From positions 124,001 through 188,000 of the forward strand of contig JANSWO010000007.1 in the NCBI GenBank assembly GCA_024743435.1: a stretch of DNA of 64,000 nt, written 5' to 3'. This DNA is from Pseudomonadaceae bacterium (GTDB lineage Bacteria > Pseudomonadota > Gammaproteobacteria > Pseudomonadales > Azotimanducaceae). The notes beneath the pieces are model-generated. The model had not been told where the DNA came from. It saw only the letters and a program-made list of their open reading frames with translations, and made no database searches. This document shows, piece by piece, positions 16,384-23,725 of this stretch; position 1 is the stretch's first letter, and every line of letters begins with the position of its first letter. The translations under genes and the position numbers were made by a program.

Positions 16384-17274
16384 CTAAGCCCCGGGATTCA
16401 GATCAGCGAGGTTGTACACGTCGATCGCGTTGCCGCGAAGAAACGCTGGCCAAGTCTCGTCGCTCAGAGGCAACTCGTCTAACTCAGAGAAGATGCGTTC
16501 GTAGCTGATACCGGGAAAGTAACCCGCGAATAACACCTTGCCTGCACCGCGCTTGTTGGCAAATTCCAGGATGTTGCGCGGGTAGTGCTTCGGTGCCCAG
16601 GCGGAGGTGGAGTAATACAGGTTGGGCCACTTAAGCAGCAGTTTCACACACAGATCTGTCCAGGGATCACCGCCGTGCCGCATCACCACCTTGAGCTCCG
16701 GGAAGAAGTAGGCCACTTCATCGAGTAAGCCCGGGTGCTGGCATTTATAGGGCACGCGTGGCCCAGGCACACCCACCAGCATATTGATCGGGATGCCGAG
16801 TTCGCAGCACTTGGCGTACAGCGGGTAGAACGTTCGATGATCGATCGAGACCTGTGGGTTCAGTAAGCAAGGTGCGGCTGAAGCGGCTTTGATGTTCGGA
16901 TGTAGTTTGACGGTCGCTTCGAGCGCGCGGACGCTGTCCATGCCCGCGTTCGGATCTACGCCCACTTCGCCGAAAAATCGGGTTGGGTATTTGTCGAAGA
17001 TTGCGAGGGCGCCTTCGGGCCTGCGCGGATTGACACTGACCTGCGCCATGGCAACGCCGTGATGATCCATCATGGCGACAACGGCATCCGGATCCTGGGA
17101 TAGCGCCATGCGGTCCCCGGCATCTTTGAACAGATACTGCGCCGGATGATGACTGAAGTCGTCGGTGCCTTTGTCTTTGGTCAGGGCGCGAGCTTGCTTC
17201 ATACCCATACCGGCCTTGCCGGTTGGGATCTCCATCATCAGATCGATGACGCCGATGTCGCTGGGTCTGGTCAT
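16384..17274 (-). CDS. Amidohydrolase-2 (ACMSD-like) family protein
   Basis: A 296-residue TIM-barrel amidohydrolase of the decarboxylase/hydrolase type 2 group. Recognisable stretches are VAMMDHHGVAMAQVSV, FGEVGVDPNAGMDSV, FYPLYAKCCELGIPINMLVGVPGP, VMRHGGDPWTDLCVKLL and NLYYSTSAWAPKHYP. The terminal part, KVLFAGYFPG-ISYERIFSELDELPL, matches the family's last strand. The N-terminal HxH metal motif is absent; the start reads IGVIDLMMEIP. Relatives include decarboxylases and hydrolases of aromatic or ring-opened acids. It follows a VOC gene on the same strand by 11 bases, so the two are probably co-transcribed. Confidence 0.82.
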   Translation of the reverse strand: MTRPSDIGVIDLMMEIPTGKAGMGMKQARALTKDKGTDDFSHHPAQYLFKDAGDRMALSQDPDAVVAMMDHHGVAMAQVSVNPRRPEGALAIFDKYPTRFFGEVGVDPNAGMDSVRALEATVKLHPNIKAASAAPCLLNPQVSIDHRTFYPLYAKCCELGIPINMLVGVPGPRVPYKCQHPGLLDEVAYFFPELKVVMRHGGDPWTDLCVKLLLKWPNLYYSTSAWAPKHYPRNILEFANKRGAGKVLFAGYFPGISYERIFSELDELPLSDETWPAFLRGNAIDVYNLADLNPGA

Positions 17275-17285
17275 CGTTAGCTGGG

Positions 17286-17816
17286 CTAGTCAGTTGTCGC
17301 TGGGTGGTGTTGCATCGACGCTGGCGGCTTACTCGTTTCCAGATCGTCGTTCGTTAGTGCGCCGAGTGCGTACTCGCGATCCTCTGAAGTGAACGCGCCG
17401 GTGGTCAGGCAGAATTCCACCAGGTTGTCGTTGGGGTCTTTTGTGTAGATGGAGTAACACCAGTTGTGATCGATCTCCATCACATCGAGGCCGGCATCCA
17501 TCCACTGCTTTTTGCGCCGGTCCAGATCTGCCTGATCAGCGACATCGAACGCGATGTGATTGATGTGGTCAGGAAGGCCTGCTGCCTTCGACAGGTTCGT
17601 CTCGAAGTTTTCCGCGACGCCCGGGAAGTCATGTATCTCCCAGAATGCGATGAATGTTGAATCGTTCTCCATTCGGTAAAAGAAGTGCTTCGCCCAACCT
17701 CCTTGAGGGGACGGCGCAACCTCTGTTTTAACCAACTCAAATCCCATTACCTCTTCGTAGAAGTGGTGGATTGCTGGCATGTCTTTGGCGGCAAGGGCGA
17801 GGTGGTGATAACCCAT
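17286..17816 (-). CDS. VOC-family ring-cleavage-type protein
   Basis: A 176-residue VOC protein with ligands His5 (MGYHHLALAA), His in DHINHIAFDV and Glu in DNLVEFCL. CYSIYTKDPN before the Glu is typical of extradiol-dioxygenase-like and fosfomycin-type VOC proteins. It lies between a carboxymuconolactone-decarboxylase-type gene and an amidohydrolase on the same strand. This context suggests a small aromatic or ring-opened-acid pathway. The precise reaction is unknown. Confidence 0.82.
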   Translation of the reverse strand: MGYHHLALAAKDMPAIHHFYEEVMGFELVKTEVAPSPQGGWAKHFFYRMENDSTFIAFWEIHDFPGVAENFETNLSKAAGLPDHINHIAFDVADQADLDRRKKQWMDAGLDVMEIDHNWCYSIYTKDPNDNLVEFCLTTGAFTSEDREYALGALTNDDLETSKPPASMQHHPATTD

Positions 17817-17857
17817 GTCGGTTTCTCCTTCAGTTGCTGGCTTAGGATGAGAATGTG

Positions 17858-18496
17858 TCAGTCGTCAACGTCCACCATGTTCATGACGTCGCTCGAATCC
17901 CCATCGGGTGCGGCAATCTCTACGATGCGCTCATCTACGTCATCGTACTCCAGACGCAGAGCCCGGGTCATGGTGGCGTGCATCTCGTAGAGGCAGGTGA
18001 TGTAAGTGAGCTCCAGGATCTCGACCGCGCTTAAGTGTTTCTTGAGCACATCGAACGTCGTCTCACTGGTGCGACCACCGGATAGGACCAGGTCGTCGGT
18101 GTAGGCGAGCACCGCGCGCTCAACGTCGCTGAATACGTCTGCAACGCCCCAATGTGGAATGGCTGCCACTTGTGCATCGGACAGGCCGGCATCTCGGGCC
18201 GCTTTGCAGTGTTGCGAGAAGACGAACTGGCTGCCGCGGGCGAAACCCGCTCGTGCCTGGCCGAGCTCCCGCAATTTGGGGTCGAGCTGTCGGTTCTCCG
18301 AGCGATAGACCTGAAAACCTTCGACAGCGTGTTTGAATATCTCAGGTGACAGCGCAAACACTGTCCACCAGTTTCCTGGCGTGCCTGTGGCAGTGCCTGG
18401 CTCATCAACCGGGTCGCGATCGCCAAAGAGCATCTGATAAATCTGCTGCGCAAACGGGTCGGCGTCGGCTTTTCTCACTTCAGGTAGACGAGGCAT
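17858..18496 (-). CDS. Carboxymuconolactone decarboxylase (AhpD-fold) family protein
   Basis: A 212-residue all-helical protein of the CMD/AhpD fold. The core includes LRELGQARAGFARGSQFVFSQH-CKAARDAGLS, and the later ERAVLAYTDDLVLSGG and LSAVEILELTYITCLYEMHATMTRAL. Only one Cys is present in the region where redox-active AhpD proteins have CxxC, so a peroxidase role is unlikely and a lyase or decarboxylase role is more probable. It heads the minus-strand group with the VOC and amidohydrolase genes and is divergent from fghA. Confidence 0.82.
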   Translation of the reverse strand: MPRLPEVRKADADPFAQQIYQMLFGDRDPVDEPGTATGTPGNWWTVFALSPEIFKHAVEGFQVYRSENRQLDPKLRELGQARAGFARGSQFVFSQHCKAARDAGLSDAQVAAIPHWGVADVFSDVERAVLAYTDDLVLSGGRTSETTFDVLKKHLSAVEILELTYITCLYEMHATMTRALRLEYDDVDERIVEIAAPDGDSSDVMNMVDVDD

Positions 18497-18593
18497 AGGC
18501 GTTCCTTATTCACTGGTGTTGGGTAGACTCTGTGCAGTCCAGCGCTTTGAGCGCGTTGTTGTTTTTCATTCGAATGAGCTGAGGCAGTTGAGT

Positions 18594-19439
18594 ATGGCGT
18601 TCGACGAGATATCGTCCAACCGGATGTTTGGTGGTGTTCAAAGCGTTTACCGACATGACTCATCCGCAACGTCTACGGCAATGGAGTTTGCAGTCTATCG
18701 GCCCGATTCGGCCACCGGCGCTGCCGTCGTCTTTCTCTCCGGACTCACGTGCACCTGGGAGAACTTCACCGTAAAGGCCGGCGCTCAGCGCATGGCGAGC
18801 GAGCTGGGACTCACGATCATCGCTCCGGATACGTCGCCGCGAGGAGGGTCTGTGCCGGATGATCCTGGCGGTGCCTATGACTTCGGTCTTGGTGCCGGGT
18901 TTTACGTGGATGCCACACAAGCGCCGTGGTCTGCCAACTATCGAATGCGCAGCTACGTGTTGAGCGAACTGCTACCCGGCTGTATCGAGGAGTTTGATCT
19001 CGATGCATCGCGTATAGGCATCTCCGGTCACTCGATGGGTGGTCATGGCGCGCTTACTCTTGCGCTCGGTGCGCCCGGCACGTTCGCCTCTGTGTCGGCG
19101 TTTGCACCGATCTGTGCACCCAGTCAATGTCCGTGGGGTGAGAAGGCGCTTGCCGGCTATCTTGGCGACGATCGTAGTGGCTGGCGTGGCTCGGATGCCG
19201 TTGCGCTGATCGAAGACGGCGCAAGGCTCTCGGAGGTGCTGGTAGATGTGGGGCTTGACGATGCTTTTCTGGCAGAGCAGCTTCGAATTGATCTGCTTGA
19301 ATCGGCTTGCTCGGATGCCGATATTGGGCTGACGTTGCGCAGGCAAGCCGGTTTTGATCACAGCTACTACACAATCGCGACTTTTATCGATGATCACATG
19401 AACTGGCACGCCCAGCGGCTGGGCTTGCGTACTGAGTAG
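18594..19439 (+). CDS. fghA: S-formylglutathione hydrolase
   Basis: A 281-residue esterase-D-type hydrolase completing glutathione-dependent formaldehyde oxidation. FLSGLTCTWENFTVKAGAQR and the TSPRGG segment, then FYVDATQAPW, are family markers. The nucleophile is in GHSMGGHGALTLAL (about residue 146), the acid in VDVGLDDAFL and the His in GFDHSYYTIATFIDDH. The start is the ATG at 18594 with GAGG nine bases upstream, and earlier starts lack support. The usual partner, glutathione-dependent formaldehyde dehydrogenase, is not in the window. Confidence 0.93.
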   Translation: MAFDEISSNRMFGGVQSVYRHDSSATSTAMEFAVYRPDSATGAAVVFLSGLTCTWENFTVKAGAQRMASELGLTIIAPDTSPRGGSVPDDPGGAYDFGLGAGFYVDATQAPWSANYRMRSYVLSELLPGCIEEFDLDASRIGISGHSMGGHGALTLALGAPGTFASVSAFAPICAPSQCPWGEKALAGYLGDDRSGWRGSDAVALIEDGARLSEVLVDVGLDDAFLAEQLRIDLLESACSDADIGLTLRRQAGFDHSYYTIATFIDDHMNWHAQRLGLRTE

Positions 19440-19495
19440 AACGACATATTTCCGAGGGTGCTTGGTGCGCCCTCTAAGTCTTGGGGAGAGACGCA

Positions 19496-20677
19496 ATGAG
19501 CCAACCATTAACCGGGTTAACCGTTATTGAGCTATCGACAATGATCACGGCGTCCTTCGCCGCGATGATGCTTGGAGAACAGGGTGCTCGCGTCATTAAG
19601 GTCGAGCCGACGGATATGGGTGACCCCATGCGCTATATCGGTATGCAGAAAGGCGGCCAGTCAGCGCTGTTTGCGGGTTGTAACCGCGGCAAAGAATCGA
19701 TTCGTGTAAACCTGAAAACGCAGGCAGGCCAGGGCATCGTTCGACAGTTGGCAGAGTCTGCGGATGTCCTGCTGCACAACTTCCGTCCAGGAGTGATGGA
19801 TGGAGTCAACCTAGGTAGCGATGCCCTGCGCGCCGCGAACCCAAAGCTCATTTACGCGGCGGTATCGGGGTTCGGCACCGAAGGGCCACTGTCGAGTGCT
19901 CCGGCCTATGATCCGATTGTTCAGGCACAAGCAGGAATCACGGCGGTACAGGGGCAGGGCGACAACAAGTTCATTCGTAACCTCATCTGCGACAAGATCA
20001 CCGCGTATACCGCCTGCCAAGCTGTGACTGCGGCGCTGTTCGAGCGTGAGCGAACCGGTTCGGGCCAGCATATCGACCTGTCTATGCTCGATGCCGGACT
20101 GTTCTTCATGTTTCCGGATGGCTTCATGAACCACGCATTACTCGATGACGATGTCGCACCCCAGCCGTTGCTGGCAGATCTGTTGTACGAACTCACTGAA
20201 ACCGCTGATGGACACATCACCATCTCCGCAGGCATGCCGCATCAGCGATTGGGTATGTTGAAGGCTATCGGTAAGGCCGAGGAGATCGGGAGTGATCCAC
20301 GGTTTGCAACGATGGACAAGCTCGTCGAGAACATCGTCGCTTATCAAGCGATCACTCGTGCGGCGTTCAAGGAGCTGACAACCGCGGAAGCGCTGGCTCG
20401 ACTCAAAGAGAACGATGTGCCCTGCGGTGAGTGTCTCGATCGCGATCAGGCGCTGGGCCATGAACAGATAGCCGCAAACGATACGGCAGAGATCGTCAGC
20501 CATCCGGGCATGGGCCAACTGCGGGTCATCAAATCCCCCGCAAAGTTTGGCGGAGAGAGACTGCCCGTTGGCCGTTTGAGCCCCGGGCATGGTGAGCACA
20601 CCGATAGCGTGTTGGCGGGGCTGGGATTCAGCGATGCTGATCGCGATGCTCTTCGGGAGGCTGGCGATATCGCCTAG
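19496..20677 (+). CDS. CaiB/BaiF CoA-transferase
   Basis: A complete 393-residue family III CoA-transferase. It starts LTGLTVIELSTMITASFAA, then GARVIKVEP, GCNRGKESIRVNLKTQAGQ, NFRPGVM and YAAVSGFGTEGP. The catalytic Asp lies in SGQHIDLSMLDA. The later part includes LARLKENDVPCGECLDRDQ and PLPVGRLSPGHGEHTD-like family ends. GGGGAGAG lies upstream of the ATG. It probably activates or exchanges an organic acid as its CoA ester. The donor and acceptor are not predictable. Confidence 0.9.
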   Translation: MSQPLTGLTVIELSTMITASFAAMMLGEQGARVIKVEPTDMGDPMRYIGMQKGGQSALFAGCNRGKESIRVNLKTQAGQGIVRQLAESADVLLHNFRPGVMDGVNLGSDALRAANPKLIYAAVSGFGTEGPLSSAPAYDPIVQAQAGITAVQGQGDNKFIRNLICDKITAYTACQAVTAALFERERTGSGQHIDLSMLDAGLFFMFPDGFMNHALLDDDVAPQPLLADLLYELTETADGHITISAGMPHQRLGMLKAIGKAEEIGSDPRFATMDKLVENIVAYQAITRAAFKELTTAEALARLKENDVPCGECLDRDQALGHEQIAANDTAEIVSHPGMGQLRVIKSPAKFGGERLPVGRLSPGHGEHTDSVLAGLGFSDADRDALREAGDIA

Positions 20678-20717
20678 CAACGCGCGGAGGGCTCCTCAGA
20701 GAACGCGTCCGTGCGGC

Positions 20718-20844
20718 GTCTCAAACGAGGCGTCCGCGATATATCTCACACACGATGTCATTGCGAGCGGAGACCGAAGGTCGGAGCGCGGCAATCACCG
20801 TCGATCGCCCCGCGATCGACGAGACTCGAATCACGCTATAGCGG
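20718..20844. repeat. Direct repeat copy 1 (127 bases, offset 260)
   Basis: The stretch from GTCTCAAAC to ATAGCGG recurs at 20978-21104 with only scattered changes. It includes the TTGCGAGCGGAGACCGAAGG core, GCAATC, and a CGTCGATCGC / GCGATCGACG hairpin at 20799-20821. Confidence 0.85.
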
Positions 20845-20964
20845 CAGGAATTCCTTTCTGGTGCAACGCGCCAGAAAGGAATTCTCGAGAACGTCTTTCC
20901 AGTCATCCGTCGGGAGATCGCCACGCTTCTCGATTTCTGCGAAATCGTTCTTCTCGCGATGACG
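20757..20964. repeat. Composite palindromic element A
   Basis: The left end (GTCATTGCGAGCGGAGACC through GCAATC, 20757-20796) and the right end (GAGATCGCCACGC through GCGATGAC, 20914-20963) are imperfect inverted copies of one another. Between them lie a CGTCGA-footed hairpin (20799-20821) and a second perfect hairpin with 14-bp arms GAATTCCTTTCTGG / CCAGAAAGGAATTC (20848-20884). No open frame of credible length is present. The layout is the same as element C at 27571-27840. Confidence 0.75.
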
Positions 20965-20977
20965 GTTGTTGACCGCT

Positions 20978-21104
20978 GTCTCAAACAACGCGTCCGCGCG
21001 GTATCTCACACATCAGGTCATTGCGAGCGGAGACCGAAGGTCGCAGCGCGGCAATCACCGTCGATCGCTACGCGATCGACGAGACTCGAATCACGCCATA
21101 GCGG
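20978..21104. repeat. Direct repeat copy 2 (element B, left half only)
   Basis: A second copy of the 127-base repeat. It carries the same TTGCGAGC...GCAATC half and a CGTCGATCGC / GCGATCGACG hairpin with a different loop. No matching right half is seen before the lipoprotein gene at 21121. Confidence 0.8.
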
Positions 21105-21120
21105 GGAGCATTTCGGCGCT

Positions 21121-21549
21121 CTATCTCGGATCCAATCGCAGCACGATTCTGTCGGGTTCAAACTGCGCAAGAACCTCATCGCTTGTCTCGCGTACTGCTT
21201 GAGCTGTGTAGATCGTCTCGTCGCCAGGCAGTCTGATCCTAACCTTGTCATCAACGGCGATGTGCTGGAACCACGTGCGTTCCTCGGCAGGGTCGATATA
21301 GAGGGATTGGTTGATTGGAACCGCGCCGACGTTTACGGAATATGGATCTGACGGACGAGTTTCCAATTGGATCACGACTGGCTCAGCGGGAATCGTTGCC
21401 TCGTGCAGGGACCCCTCGCTACCAGCTAATTCTCCGCCGGCGAACATCAGTGTTGGACCGCTGCAGGCGCTGAGTATGAAAACGCTGACCAGAATCGTAG
21501 TGACAACCCTGCCTAGCCCGTGAGAGCTCAAGTCTGTAGTTGCGCGCAT
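21121..21549 (-). CDS. Predicted lipoprotein, possible split-barrel domain
   Basis: A 142-residue protein with a lipoprotein signal (hydrophobic VVTTILVSVFILSAC, lipid Cys29). The mature part is beta-rich: VVIQLETRPSDPYSVNVGAV, LYIDPAEERTWFQHI, KVRIRLPGDETIY and RIVLRLDP. This faintly resembles flavin/deazaflavin-reductase split-barrel proteins, but I cannot assign a family. It is divergent from a MarR regulator across a 124-base gap with a near-palindromic operator, so it is probably controlled by that regulator. It lies directly beside the repeat cluster. Confidence 0.75.
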   Translation of the reverse strand: MRATTDLSSHGLGRVVTTILVSVFILSACSGPTLMFAGGELAGSEGSLHEATIPAEPVVIQLETRPSDPYSVNVGAVPINQSLYIDPAEERTWFQHIAVDDKVRIRLPGDETIYTAQAVRETSDEVLAQFEPDRIVLRLDPR

Positions 21550-21568
21550 GCCAAGGTTCCGTCTTAGA

Positions 21569-21614
21569 TATAGTTAAACGTTAAACTATAATAATTCACC
21601 ATTCAACTATAGTT
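21569..21614. promoter_or_regulatory. Probable MarR operator between lipoprotein and marR genes
   Basis: A 22-base near-palindrome (21569-21590, TATAGTT...AACTATA, 20 of 22 positions symmetric) is followed by the perfect palindrome AACTATAGTT (21605-21614). Both share the half-site TATAGTT, as expected for a dimeric MarR regulator. A TATAAT (21587-21592) overlaps the first site and could be the -10 box of the marR-type gene, which would give autorepression. Confidence 0.6.
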
Positions 21615-21673
21615 CGATGCAAGGCTAACCGTTAGCATTCGAGATTCTCTGTCCTCCATAGTGAAAATAGTCT

Positions 21674-22123
21674 GTGTCCCGTAGCAAGCCCACCGCTGAT
21701 GAGCTCTTTGTCCTGTTCAACGAAATTGGCATGATCAATCAGCTCGCGAGCAATCGCTTTGAGCGGCGGTTACCTGATGGCCTTAGCACGGCGCAATTCT
21801 CCGTCCTCAATCACTTTGTTCGCCTCGGAGAGGAGCGAACGCCGTCACGGCTGGCGGAGATCTTTCAGGTTACTCGGGGTGCGATGACGAATACCCTGAA
21901 GCGCCTCGAACGAAAAGGCTGCGTGAAGCTCACCTCAGATCCGGCGGACGGACGTGGCAAGATCGTCAACATTACGGCGAAAGGGCGGAAAGTGCGGGAT
22001 CAGGCGATTGCCTCAGCCGCAGTTTGCTTTGATGACTTGTACGATAGCATCAGCAAATCTGAGTACGCCTTGCTGCTGCCGATTCTGCAGCGCCTTCGGC
22101 AACAACTGGATATCAACCGGTGA
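21674..22123 (+). CDS. MarR-family transcriptional regulator
   Basis: A 149-residue winged-helix regulator. The DNA-binding region reads LSTAQFSVLNHFVRLG, then TPSRLAEIFQVTRGAMTNTLKRLERKG, and the wing is SDPADGRGKIVNITAKGRK. Both flanking helical dimerisation segments are present. The start is GTG. It is divergent from the lipoprotein gene, and its stop overlaps the convergent SDR gene by 11 bases. The likely operator is at 21569-21614. The ligand is unknown, and control of the adjacent P450/SDR operon is possible but not shown by any site seen. Confidence 0.87.
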   Translation: MSRSKPTADELFVLFNEIGMINQLASNRFERRLPDGLSTAQFSVLNHFVRLGEERTPSRLAEIFQVTRGAMTNTLKRLERKGCVKLTSDPADGRGKIVNITAKGRKVRDQAIASAAVCFDDLYDSISKSEYALLLPILQRLRQQLDINR

Positions 22124-22847
22124 TCTGACGGTGGCGGGCGCGCGGCGGCCGAAGGTGCCCGGTTCGACCCGGCCAGTAGCCGATGTTCTCCCCGGTCAAG
22201 TCGCTGTTGATGAGTTCGATCAGCAGCGTAGCGACATCCGCCGCTTTGATCAGCGGGCGCTGGAAATCGTAGTCCGGCAATGCCTCAGTTAACGGGCTTT
22301 TAATGCCGGCAACGCAGAGAGCGTTCACTTTAACCTCGGCGCTGGCCAGGCGCGTAGCCCAGGCATCGGTCGCGCCATTCACTGCCCACTGGGATGCGAG
22401 CCAAAGATCGCTGCAGGCACCATTTGTTGGCTGGCCATTCGCCGGAAGAACGTCGCGACTGGTGAGGTTGACGATGTGACCACCACCGTTTGCCACTAGT
22501 CTCGGTATCAGTGCCCGGCTGGGAAGTAACAGCGCACGCAGGTTGTTATCGAGAACCTCCTGCAGGCCATCGAGTGAGGCTTGCCAGGACTCGCTGAGAG
22601 GACTGGCACGGTAGACGCCAGCGCAGTTGACGAGCACATCGAGTGTGTCTTGAGTGAGATCGGTCAGTGTGGCGAGTTGATCTTCTCGTGCCAGGTCGCA
22701 GCAAACCGGCGTTATTCCATCTTTCCTGATGCTCGCAACGCTTGGGTCATTGTCCGCACCAAGAACCTGGTAGCCGCTGTCGGCGAGCGCGTTACAGAAT
22801 GCTCGGCCCAGGGCGCCGGCAGCGCCGGTCACTACCGCGCGCTTCAC
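22113..22847 (-). CDS. SDR-fold protein lacking the catalytic Tyr and Lys
   Basis: A 244-residue short-chain dehydrogenase-fold protein. The cofactor end is intact: VVTGAAGALG (about residues 5-14), ADND, and NCAGVY. The Ser strand is NLTSRD. At the Y-x3-K position the protein has W149 and Q153 (LWLASQWAVNG), aligned with Y188/K192 of the neighbour (LYDISKWALNG). It therefore probably cannot do normal SDR hydride transfer. It is last in the P450/P450-like/SDR operon and overlaps the active SDR gene by four bases. It may be a structural partner of that SDR. Confidence 0.85.
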   Translation of the reverse strand: MKRAVVTGAAGALGRAFCNALADSGYQVLGADNDPSVASIRKDGITPVCCDLAREDQLATLTDLTQDTLDVLVNCAGVYRASPLSESWQASLDGLQEVLDNNLRALLLPSRALIPRLVANGGGHIVNLTSRDVLPANGQPTNGACSDLWLASQWAVNGATDAWATRLASAEVKVNALCVAGIKSPLTEALPDYDFQRPLIKAADVATLLIELINSDLTGENIGYWPGRTGHLRPPRARHRQITG

Positions 22848-23725
22848 GCGATATCCTCGTCGCGGACGTACAGTTGAGTGTGGGCAGGCTCAAGTTTGCA
22901 CGGCCGGCCGATGCAAGCATTCATTGCCTGGCCCGTGCGCCCCGATGGCCCTTCGGCAAGCAGGTCCATGAGCATCTCGGCTGCGTCGCTGGTTTTCATC
23001 CAGCTGGCTTCTTCCTCGGGTGAGGGAGCGTGGTTGTGGAAGCCTCGCAGCATGTGCGAATCCGTAGCGCCCATGCAGATTGCGTTGACTCGGATGTTGT
23101 GAGGTCTCAGCGCTTTCGCCCAGGCGTAGGTCAGACCGTTCAGTGCCCACTTGGATATGTCGTACAGATCCATACTGCCGCCTCCGCCCGTTGGTCGAGG
23201 TGGGCCCTGAAAGCCACTGGCGGCACGATCAAAAGGACACTGCGGCCCTCGAGGGCAGACGTCCCAGGGAGTTCCGCAGGTCACCATATGGTCAGTTGCG
23301 ATATTGACGATATCGCCACCGCTACCTTGTTCGATCATCCTGGGTATCACCGCTCGGCCGAACAGGAACTCGCCGTACAGATTGGTGCCGACCACAGCGC
23401 CAAAGTCGTCCAGAGTTTTCGGGAGGCTGTCCGTCGGATTCGTCTCACGCCAGACGCCAGCGTTGTTCACCAGTGCATCGATGCGACCGAAGCCACTCAT
23501 CGTATTGTCGATCACCCGGGCGACGTCGGCCGGATCAGACACATCGGCGATTGTACCGAGCACGCGGTCTGGCTCGCTATTGAAGGTGGCTGGATCTTCG
23601 ACCGCTTCGCGCAAATCACAAACCGAGACCTGCCATCCTGCGGTCAGCAATGCCTGAGCGTAGGCATTGCCAATGCCGACGGCTCCTCCCGTCACTAGTG
23701 CTACTTTTTGGGAGTTTGAGCTCAC
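22844..23725 (-). CDS. Short-chain dehydrogenase/reductase
   Basis: A 293-residue SDR with cofactor motif TGGAVGIG, NNAGVW and the catalytic Y188-x3-K192 (YDISK). At the Ser position it has NIATDH, so Thr may replace Ser. Between strand and Tyr there is an unusual Cys/Pro/Gly-rich insertion (CGTPWDVCPRGPQCPFD and a PTGGGGS stretch). It overlaps both neighbours by four bases, which indicates one polycistronic message. It probably oxidises an alcohol made by the P450 system, an inference from context. Confidence 0.87.
   Translation of the reverse strand: MSSNSQKVALVTGGAVGIGNAYAQALLTAGWQVSVCDLREAVEDPATFNSEPDRVLGTIADVSDPADVARVIDNTMSGFGRIDALVNNAGVWRETNPTDSLPKTLDDFGAVVGTNLYGEFLFGRAVIPRMIEQGSGGDIVNIATDHMVTCGTPWDVCPRGPQCPFDRAASGFQGPPRPTGGGGSMDLYDISKWALNGLTYAWAKALRPHNIRVNAICMGATDSHMLRGFHNHAPSPEEEASWMKTSDAAEMLMDLLAEGPSGRTGQAMNACIGRPCKLEPAHTQLYVRDEDIA

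Noticed and set aside
20718-21104. Possible CRISPR-like repeat array
   Set aside because: Only two long copies 260 bases apart, with internal palindromes and no uniform spacers or cas genes.
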